From the NCBI GenBank assembly GCA_008501825.1, contig QQUA01000015.1, forward strand, positions 29,864 to 93,863: a stretch of 64,000 nucleotides of DNA, in the 5' to 3' direction. Position numbers and translations under genes: made by a program. This DNA comes from Planctomycetota bacterium. GTDB lineage: Bacteria > Planctomycetota > UBA1135. Of this stretch, positions 41,661-48,391 are shown piece after piece. Within the stretch, counting starts at the first letter, position 1, and each line of letters starts with the position of its first letter. The notes below the pieces were generated by a model. It worked only from the letters and a program-made list of their open reading frames with translations, had not been told where the DNA came from and searched no databases.

Positions 41661-43523
41661 CTAAAACTGCCAAGGACTTAAGTCCGCCGCCGCCTTATCC
41701 CAGTTTTCTGCTTCCAGGGGATCGGGCAGGCTTTGCCGCCACCCTGGAATTTCCAAAGTGGGGATCTTTTTCGGTTCGTGGTCGAGGCGATAAGCCCGGC
41801 TGAATAGATTCTCCAGAATGGTGCCCGGCAAATCTTCCGCTACCGGCAATCCGTGGAGATAAAGCAAGGTCGGAACGAAATCCAGCAAGCTGACTTTGCC
41901 CAGGTCGGCCCGGCGGCTGAAACGATTGCCGGATGCCAGAAATACGCCGCTTTCTCCGGCGGAAGGCCGGGAGCCGATCCAGAAACCTTGCTTGGAAGCT
42001 ATCGGAGCCGGATCGACGGTTTTTAAACCTCGGGCGGAAAGCAAAATTACGTGGACGTCTTCATGTCCGGCCTGCAAAGCGTTCAAAAGTCTTTGCAAGG
42101 CGATGCGATCGACAATGCGATACACGCGAAACAAAATTTGCTCCATGGCCGCGGCGGATTCCGCCGAAGGCTGAGTTGATTCCCCTCCATCCTCGATCTG
42201 AACCCAGAAATGGCGGGAAGCCCAAGCGACCAAGGGGTCGAACAAGACGAAGCAGGCAGAAGCGGCGTCCGGGTTTTCGAACAGCAAGCGCTCCATCGTT
42301 TCCACTTGTTGCAATAGGCGAAGCAAGTGCCGGCGCAATTCGGTTTTTAATTCTTCAGAAGGAAAAGTCAGGCCGTCCAACAATAAATCGGCCTCTTCCC
42401 GCAACCGGTTCATGGAAGCGGCTTGTTGCAGGTTTTCCAGCGGTGGAAGGGCTTGCGGTGGCCAAACTGCTCGATCCAAATCGGGCGCCTCGACTGCAAA
42501 GGCTCGGTCGCTGACTAAGATTCCGGCTTCCCTTCGTGGAGCGGGATGAGTCAAGGGCCAACCCAAAACCGAGGTCGAAACCCCGGCTTGATCCAAAGCT
42601 TCCCAAAAGGTCCGCCGCCGGCGATCGTGTTGTTGGACCAAACGAGCCGGACTTACGAGCCAGGGCAAGCGGCGGCTGAGTTGATCCAAAAAGGGTGCCG
42701 CCATGGTGCCGGCGGGAAACAACCGCCGGGAGCTGCCCAAGATTTCCCGGGTGTACCAGCCCCGCACGCCGTGGTTCTTCCAATGCCGGCCAGTGGCCAG
42801 GCTGGTCCAGGTCAGGGGCAAGTCCGGGGGATCGAAACTTTGCAGAGGCGCTCGACTGCCCTGGTTCAGCAAAGTGCTGAAGTTGGGCAACCGCCGCTGC
42901 TCTTCCGGCCGCCGGGCATCCTCGGCTAGCAAACGGTCCAAAATCTTCCAATCCAAACCATCGAAAGCGAGGACCAAGCTGCGGGTTGGTGCCGCCGCCG
43001 GTTGCAGATCGGTAGCCAATTTATGTGGGTTGGCCAACTCTTGGCGCCGGTCCGGGTCCCGGGCTAGCCAGGAACCGACCAGCAAAGTGAAGGCGCCGGC
43101 GATCAATGCCGCTCGGGTGCCACGGCCGGTAACCAAGACCAAAGCCAGGCAAATGGCCCCTCCGATGAAGGCCAGAGCCAGAGCCTGCACCGTTGGGCCC
43201 AGGAGGACGTCGCCGCGCCGGCTCAACTCTCCGCCAACCAAACTCCTGAAGAAAACCAGGGTCAAAACGCCCATGGGCAGCAGGCTGCCCACCACGACCC
43301 CAGTCAAGCCGCGTCGAAACAATAGGCCCAAGGCGGTTCCCAAGGCGCCGAACAGCACCACGTTGACCAAGGCTCCGCCGATCCCGAACCAAAGCAGAAA
43401 TAGGGGCGACAAGCCGAGATGGTTGGCCAGGGAAAGTTGCAGATAAACCGCCAACCAGCAAAACATTGCGGCCAGGGCTCCGGCCCGGGCGGGGGCGAGG
43501 GTAGGCGGCAAACGGTTGGCCAT
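41661..43523 (-). CDS. Membrane protein with alkaline-phosphatase-superfamily (type I phosphodiesterase) domain
   Basis: The 620-residue product has about five to six N-terminal transmembrane helices (residues ~10-165). A large extracytoplasmic alkaline-phosphatase-like domain follows: SLVLAFDGLDWKILDRLL (metal Asp, ~190), then LPLTWTSLATGRHWKNHGV whose Thr is at the nucleophile position. A late HVILLSARGLKTVD segment corresponds to the second metal region. The superfamily includes nucleotide pyrophosphatases and phosphoglycerol transferases; the membrane-bound layout would suit an envelope-modifying role. It is third in a minus-strand unit with a lipoprotein (30-base gap) and a radical SAM protein. 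The substrate is unknown. Confidence 0.78.
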   Translation of the reverse strand: MANRLPPTLAPARAGALAAMFCWLAVYLQLSLANHLGLSPLFLLWFGIGGALVNVVLFGALGTALGLLFRRGLTGVVVGSLLPMGVLTLVFFRSLVGGELSRRGDVLLGPTVQALALAFIGGAICLALVLVTGRGTRAALIAGAFTLLVGSWLARDPDRRQELANPHKLATDLQPAAAPTRSLVLAFDGLDWKILDRLLAEDARRPEEQRRLPNFSTLLNQGSRAPLQSFDPPDLPLTWTSLATGRHWKNHGVRGWYTREILGSSRRLFPAGTMAAPFLDQLSRRLPWLVSPARLVQQHDRRRRTFWEALDQAGVSTSVLGWPLTHPAPRREAGILVSDRAFAVEAPDLDRAVWPPQALPPLENLQQAASMNRLREEADLLLDGLTFPSEELKTELRRHLLRLLQQVETMERLLFENPDAASACFVLFDPLVAWASRHFWVQIEDGGESTQPSAESAAAMEQILFRVYRIVDRIALQRLLNALQAGHEDVHVILLSARGLKTVDPAPIASKQGFWIGSRPSAGESGVFLASGNRFSRRADLGKVSLLDFVPTLLYLHGLPVAEDLPGTILENLFSRAYRLDHEPKKIPTLEIPGWRQSLPDPLEAENWDKAAADLSPWQF

Positions 43524-43553
43524 CGGCCCGGATTGTAGGAAGGCAGCTCGAGC

Positions 43554-44057
43554 TTATCGATGCTTGTGTGGCCGTTGATAAGGTTCGCTCAACAGCCAAC
43601 GACCGGCCTTTTTCTCCATGTGAAGGACCACCGACCAGCGGTCGGCCGGGCCCCAAAGGCGAAATCGCTGCCGTTCACCGTCTCCATCAGCGTCCGGGGG
43701 GTCCAAGGCTTCCATCCGGTAGCCGTTGTCCTGCATGGCCCAAAGATAGGGCAGGGCTTCGGCGACCGCGGCATCCACGACCGGATTGCGCCAGGAATAA
43801 CCGAAGGGAAGTTGGGCCGAGGAATCCAAGCTTTCGCGCAATTCTCGGCGGAGCGGAGCCAACTTTGACGAAGTCGGGCGAGGATGCTCGGGGAGCAGCC
43901 ACAAGTCCTGATGGTTGTCCAGGACTTCAAAGCAGTCGGCCAAGGTCTGATTCAGCGCTTCTTCCGGGGTTTTCGGGCCGCCGCATGCCCCGAGGGCCAA
44001 GACCGTCGCACCCAACAGCGCTCTGACTACCGGCCGAAATTGGAGTGAAACCTTCAA
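43554..44057 (-). CDS. Small lipoprotein of unknown function
   Basis: The 167-residue product has a basic N-terminus, a hydrophobic core and a lipobox (LGACGG, Cys near residue 25), so it should be lipid-anchored on the periplasmic side. The mature part is mixed alpha/beta, with LWLLPEHPRP and a C-terminal WSVVLHMEKKAGRWLLSEPY strand typical of NTF2-like or DUF4878-type folds; that is only a guess. Its start overlaps the radical SAM stop by four bases and the phosphatase gene follows after 30 bases. Confidence 0.75.
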   Translation of the reverse strand: MKVSLQFRPVVRALLGATVLALGACGGPKTPEEALNQTLADCFEVLDNHQDLWLLPEHPRPTSSKLAPLRRELRESLDSSAQLPFGYSWRNPVVDAAVAEALPYLWAMQDNGYRMEALDPPDADGDGERQRFRLWGPADRWSVVLHMEKKAGRWLLSEPYQRPHKHR

Positions 44058-44821
44058 TAAACCTCCGCCGGGATGCCTAAGGCCCGGACCTGGTTCGAGA
44101 TGTCGATCAGGCGCTCTCTGGGGACGGCCTCGGCCTGAGCTTGGGACTCCGGAGGCCGATCCAGGGAGTAGAGTTCGACTCGCTCCGGCCGCAGCCGCTG
44201 CAGGTGCTGGAGCCAGACCGCCACTTCCCCCGGGTCACTGTTGTCGGCCTGAGGCGAGCGCATGAACAAGGCCTGTACGACGAATCGATGGATCCGCGTG
44301 AGGCCGTCGAGGACGCGCTGCAAGCCTTTGGGCGAGACCTGATTCATGGCGGCGAAACACTCGGCACTGCCCCATTCCAATTTCATCGCCGGCTCGTCAT
44401 AACAATCGTTGATGGCCTCGACTACGTCGTCCCGGTTGAGATGCATGGAATTGCACAGCAAGCCGAGGGTGGCGCCGGGGAAATGCCGATCTCGAGCTTC
44501 CGCCAAGGCTCGGCTGAGGTTCAAGAAATCCGGGTGCAGGGTCGGTTCCCCGTTTCCCGCCACCGTGATGCGGTCGGGAAAATCCTTGGCCGCGGCCAAC
44601 TTGCTGAACTCCCGCTCAAAGGCATCAGCCAGCTCAGCGGCCGACGGGACTTCAGCCCGGCCGGCGACGTCCTGGGCTCGGGTAAAACCGTACTGGCAGT
44701 ACAAACAATCCAAGGAACAAAGCTTGCGGTCCAGCGGCAATGGATTGACGCCGAGACTGCGGCCGTAGCGGCGGCTGTCCACCGGGCCGTAAAGCCAACC
44801 ATCCTGAAGCGGTATGGGCAT
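44054..44821 (-). CDS. Radical SAM protein (COG0731-like)
   Basis: The 255-residue product has YGPVDSRRYGRSLGVN followed by the cluster motif CSLDCLYC (Cys35, Cys39, Cys42), the CxxxCxxC that binds the 4Fe-4S cluster and S-adenosylmethionine. AGNGEPTLHPDF near residue 110 is the usual glycine-rich strand after it. The GPVxSRRxGRSLGV start is characteristic of COG0731 proteins, annotated as wyosine-synthase-like. Bacteria do not make wyosine, so the real substrate is unknown. It is the first gene of a minus-strand unit, coupled by a four-base overlap to the lipoprotein. Confidence 0.85.
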   Translation of the reverse strand: MPIPLQDGWLYGPVDSRRYGRSLGVNPLPLDRKLCSLDCLYCQYGFTRAQDVAGRAEVPSAAELADAFEREFSKLAAAKDFPDRITVAGNGEPTLHPDFLNLSRALAEARDRHFPGATLGLLCNSMHLNRDDVVEAINDCYDEPAMKLEWGSAECFAAMNQVSPKGLQRVLDGLTRIHRFVVQALFMRSPQADNSDPGEVAVWLQHLQRLRPERVELYSLDRPPESQAQAEAVPRERLIDISNQVRALGIPAEVY

Positions 44822-44995
44822 GATCCTTGGTTGCGGGCGGGCATTCCCTCCCGGCGCTCATCTTAGACGGCCTACAGGGAGGCGGAATTCCTACCTCGCT
44901 TAGGTCGAAGCGGGCTCCCCGGGAAGTGGTTTTCCTGGAATACTAGGGCCCCGCTGGCTCCGCGAACCCGACCCTTTCCCTGAACAGTCGTTCCG

Positions 44996-46087
44996 ATGAA
45001 ATTCAAATCCGTACTCCTTCTTGGGCTTGGCTTAGGCTCTCTCGCCAGTTCGGCCGTGGCCCAAATGCCGGAGCCCATGCCGGCTCACGTCCAGAAGTTC
45101 TTGCAGCAGCAAGTCGGCTCCTGGGATTGCACCGTCCAAGTGATGACTTTGCCGGATGCGCCGCCCTTGGAATTCAAGGGAGTGATGAATTGCGAGATGG
45201 TCTTGGGCAACCAATTCCTGATGCAGGAATTTTACGCCAAGATGCCGGAAACTTTCGGCGGCGGTGTTTTTGAAGGCTATGGTTTGGACGGTTGGGAGCA
45301 TCAGCGCCGAACTTCCGTGGGAGTTTGGATGGAATCCACGCCCAACACGGTGTTTGAAGCCAATAACGGCGAAGTGAGCGAGGATGGTATGAACCGGATT
45401 TCCTTTATCGAGGCCGTAGATCCTCTGACTGGGGCCAAGGTGAAAAAGAAAGGCGTGCATCGCCTGAATGGCCAAGACGAAATGACCTACACCGAGTCTT
45501 CCATGGATGAAAACGGTGAAGAGGCGGTTTCGTTGAATATTCTATTCCAGCGGCGGAAAGAAGCCGCTAAATGGGAGAAGGCCAAATCCTTCGTCGCTCC
45601 CGATGCCGGAGTGAAGAAGTTTTTGGAACATAGTCTGGGGCGCTGGAAGACGAACATGGCGATCAACCCGGCTGGAACCGACATGGAATTCATGATCGAA
45701 GGCGAAACCCATTTCCAGTTGGTCTGCCAAGGCCGTTACGTGCTCGGTCATTTTCGAGGGCGCATGCCCCAAGAGTTCGGCGGCATGCCTTATGAAGGAT
45801 TCAGTTTCGACGTAGCCAACGGCGAAGAGCGGGGATTGTCCGGCATGTGGATCGATTCGCAGCCGGGGAACGGGCTCAATCTTTGGAAAGGTCAAGTAAC
45901 CAAGGACGGCAAGGTAGCTCACTCCAAGTATGAACCCCGGGAAGGCGCACCCGGCCGCCGCGGCGAATACTACTTGGATGGTCCGACCAAAATGCGGTAC
46001 TTGGGTTTTGTCGCCCATGGCGAAGAAGGCGATCACCTGGAGATGACCGCCACCTACGAACGCCTGCCGGAAAAGGCCAAGTTCTAA
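44996..46087 (+). CDS. Secreted protein with two DUF1579 repeats
   Basis: The 363-residue product has a signal peptide (MKFKSVLLLGLGLGSLASSAVA). It contains two consecutive DUF1579 units. The first has FLQQQVGSWDCTVQVM, GNQFLMQEFYAKMPETFGGG and GLDGWEHQRRTSVGVWMES. The second has FLEHSLGRWKTNMAIN, GRYVLGHFRGRMPQEFGGM and GERGLSGMWIDSQ. Each ends in a beta-barrel-like strand set, as in lipocalin-type folds. Single-copy members are ~180-200 residues, so this is an internal duplication. Ligand and role are unknown. The start ATG at 44996 follows a 174-bp divergent spacer to the radical SAM operon. Confidence 0.83.
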   Translation: MKFKSVLLLGLGLGSLASSAVAQMPEPMPAHVQKFLQQQVGSWDCTVQVMTLPDAPPLEFKGVMNCEMVLGNQFLMQEFYAKMPETFGGGVFEGYGLDGWEHQRRTSVGVWMESTPNTVFEANNGEVSEDGMNRISFIEAVDPLTGAKVKKKGVHRLNGQDEMTYTESSMDENGEEAVSLNILFQRRKEAAKWEKAKSFVAPDAGVKKFLEHSLGRWKTNMAINPAGTDMEFMIEGETHFQLVCQGRYVLGHFRGRMPQEFGGMPYEGFSFDVANGEERGLSGMWIDSQPGNGLNLWKGQVTKDGKVAHSKYEPREGAPGRRGEYYLDGPTKMRYLGFVAHGEEGDHLEMTATYERLPEKAKF

Positions 46088-46143
46088 GAGAATCAAGGGC
46101 CAGGCGGCGAAAAGGTTAGAATTTGCCGCTTCCAGAGCTCAAG

Positions 46144-46178
46144 AAGGGGTTTCGGAAGCCTAGCTTTCGAAACCCCTT
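46144..46178 (+). promoter_or_regulatory. Very strong hairpin in the ispG leader
   Basis: AAGGGGTTTCG (46144-46154) pairs perfectly with CGAAACCCCTT (46168-46178). The pairing continues inward five more positions with one G-U, leaving loop CTA and a ~16-bp stem. It ends 13 bases before the ispG ATG, where no good Shine-Dalgarno is seen (GGCCTGAGAAACC). There is no T run, so a plain terminator for the upstream gene is less likely than a translational control element or RNA processing site. Confidence 0.6.
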
Positions 46179-46191
46179 GGCCTGAGAAACC

Positions 46192-47277
46192 ATGGCACGT
46201 CGTCCTACTCGCAGCGTTCGCGTCGGCTCCCTCGAAATCGGTCACCAGCATCCGATTTGGGTGCAGAGCATGACCACGACCGATACCGACGACGTTCCCG
46301 GAACGGTCGGTCAAATACAGCGCCTGGTGGAAGCCGGTTGCGAGATCGTGCGGGTTACGGTGAACCACGACAAGGCTGCCGATGCTTTGCCGGAAATTCG
46401 GCGGGAATGCCCGGTGCCTTTGGTGGCCGACATCCATTTCACCCATCGCTTGGCCTTGCGTTCTATTGACGCCGGCGTGGACAAGGTGCGCTTGAATCCG
46501 GGTAACGTGGGAGGTTTGGACCGAGTTCGCGAGGTCGTGAAAGCCGCCGATTCCGCCGGAGTCGCCTTGCGCATTGGAGTCAACAGCGGCTCGGTGGAAA
46601 AGGATTTATTGGAGAAATATGGTTGGCCTTCTCCCGAGGCCATGGTGGATTCGGCCATCCGCCATGCTCAAACGGTGGAGGACTTGGGCTTTCACAACTT
46701 CGTGGTTTCCCTGAAAAGCACCGATACCGCGACGGTGTTGCAAGCGAATCGTTTGTTTGCCCAGCAAAGCGACGTGCCTTTGCACTTGGGAGTGACCGAA
46801 GCCGGGCGTCCGCCTTATGGCGTGATTAAATCTGCGGCCGGTTTATCTCCTTTGTTGCTGGAAGGCATCGGCGACACCATTCGGGTCAGTTTGACCGCCG
46901 ATCCGGTAGCGGAAATTCCGGCCGCTTTCGACATTTTGAAGGCAACCGGCGCCCGAGTTACCAGCCCGGAATTGATTGCTTGCCCGACCTGCGGGCGCAT
47001 CGAAATCGATTTGGAACAATTGATGAGCGATTTGGAGGAGCGTCTCAAGGGGGAGACCGCGCCGGTGAAAATCGCCGTTCTAGGTTGCGTCGTGAACGGG
47101 CCGGGCGAAGCCAGTGAAGCCGACATCGGAATTGCCGGCGGTGGCGGCAAGGGCATTCTCTATCGACATGGAAAGCAAGTTCGGGTGGTTCCCGAAAGCC
47201 AAATGTTGGAAGCCCTGGTGGAAGAAATCCAGGCCTGGAAAACCGAACAAGGGTTGGCCGAGACGGCTTCACCCTGA
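46192..47277 (+). CDS. ispG: 4-hydroxy-3-methylbut-2-en-1-yl diphosphate synthase
   Basis: The 361-residue IspG (GcpE) has the TIM-barrel half starting TRSVRVGSLEIGHQHPIWVQ and containing RLNPGNVGG (~100). The C-terminal iron-sulfur half has CPTCGR and LGCVVNGPGEASEADIG, giving the three cluster Cys residues. The length fits the two-domain bacterial form. It catalyses the penultimate step of the non-mevalonate isoprenoid pathway, reducing MEcPP to HMBPP. It is separated from the DUF1579 gene by ~105 bases carrying a long hairpin next to the start. Confidence 0.95.
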   Translation: MARRPTRSVRVGSLEIGHQHPIWVQSMTTTDTDDVPGTVGQIQRLVEAGCEIVRVTVNHDKAADALPEIRRECPVPLVADIHFTHRLALRSIDAGVDKVRLNPGNVGGLDRVREVVKAADSAGVALRIGVNSGSVEKDLLEKYGWPSPEAMVDSAIRHAQTVEDLGFHNFVVSLKSTDTATVLQANRLFAQQSDVPLHLGVTEAGRPPYGVIKSAAGLSPLLLEGIGDTIRVSLTADPVAEIPAAFDILKATGARVTSPELIACPTCGRIEIDLEQLMSDLEERLKGETAPVKIAVLGCVVNGPGEASEADIGIAGGGGKGILYRHGKQVRVVPESQMLEALVEEIQAWKTEQGLAETASP

Positions 47278-47287
47278 AGCGCGAACT

Positions 47288-48253
47288 TTAGCGAACCCCG
47301 ATCGCCGAAAGTTTGAAGTCGGCGGCCAATTCATCCTCTCCCTTGTATTGCACCTGAACGTTCCACTTCCAATGCCGTTCCTCCTGATTTTCATCCAGGT
47401 GCAGCTTGAAGTGAATCCGATCTCCCTTGCACAGTTGAAGTTCTTCGGAGCAGGGAAAGAACACTTGGCCCCAATGGGTGTGACGAGCTTTGGGGCTGGT
47501 ATCGATCCATAAGTCGGGAGCCAGGCGAGCTCGGAACCAAGTCACCATGCCGTGAAAACGGCCGCCCCGGCTTACTTCAAAATTCGCTTCCAAGCGCCGC
47601 GGGGCCCTTTGAATGGTGTACAGATCCAAACTCTTGATATGACTGGGTTCAGCCAGAAAGCGGACCTTTTCGCCTTCGGCCAAATGATAAACCCGGTTGA
47701 AAGCCAGAGGCTGAAAGGCGGAAAAATCAATCTTTCGATAGCGCCGGCCCCAGCCGCACAATTGGTCGTAGACTTCGTCGCTATCCACCGGACAAGCCAT
47801 GAGGTCGACCCGATCCGGAATCATCTTGCCACCCGGTTTCAGCATCCGATCCCGCAGTCTTCTCAAGATCGGCACGATTTGCTCTTCCAAGCCGAAATTG
47901 CCCAGTAACTCGCAGACCAGGACGTCAGCTTTATCTTTTGGCAACCGGCCGCGATGAGCGTCCACCCGCAAAAATTGGATGTCCGCGTCAGGGAAATTCT
48001 TTTCCTGAGTCGAGCGGGCGGCTTCGATGATGTCACTGACTTCCAAACCCAAGACTTTGCCGGCGCCGCGCTGGTGGGCCAGAAACGCCAAAATGCCGGT
48101 GCCGCTGCCCACGTCCACTACGGTATCTCCCTTTTTCACCGTTGCTTCCAAGGCTTGATCGAAAGCCCGAACCCGGCCTTGATCTTGCACCATGGCGAGA
48201 TGAAGGTCCAAGGGGAATTCCTCGAAACCGGGAGCTGAAAAGAGTTCCTCCAT
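47288..48253 (-). CDS. Protein arginine methyltransferase (PRMT)-like SAM-dependent methyltransferase
   Basis: The 321-residue product has the Rossmann SAM motif VVDVGSGTGILAFLA (45-59) with the acidic post-I residue in GLEVS. The double-E loop CELLGNFGLEEQ has Glu115 and Glu124 spaced nine apart exactly as in PRMTs. A C-terminal beta-barrel carries RHTHWGQVFFP, where THW (259-261) is the PRMT THW-loop signature. The N-terminal LHLAMVQDQGRVRAF aligns with the PRMT helix before motif I. PRMTs are mostly eukaryotic; bacterial examples are rare and often mislabelled as L11 methyltransferases. The target may be a protein Arg or another amine. The gene is convergent with ispG. Confidence 0.8.
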   Translation of the reverse strand: MEELFSAPGFEEFPLDLHLAMVQDQGRVRAFDQALEATVKKGDTVVDVGSGTGILAFLAHQRGAGKVLGLEVSDIIEAARSTQEKNFPDADIQFLRVDAHRGRLPKDKADVLVCELLGNFGLEEQIVPILRRLRDRMLKPGGKMIPDRVDLMACPVDSDEVYDQLCGWGRRYRKIDFSAFQPLAFNRVYHLAEGEKVRFLAEPSHIKSLDLYTIQRAPRRLEANFEVSRGGRFHGMVTWFRARLAPDLWIDTSPKARHTHWGQVFFPCSEELQLCKGDRIHFKLHLDENQEERHWKWNVQVQYKGEDELAADFKLSAIGVR

Positions 48254-48391
48254 GGGGGATGTAGTTTTCTTGGGATTCCTGGTGAAGGCGGCGGCGACAG
48301 TCTAACGATAGCTCCGGCACGACTCCACGATTCCAGTCTTCTTTCCCCGATCTTTTTCGATCGGTTATGTTGGATCCATCGTGGGTATGTC

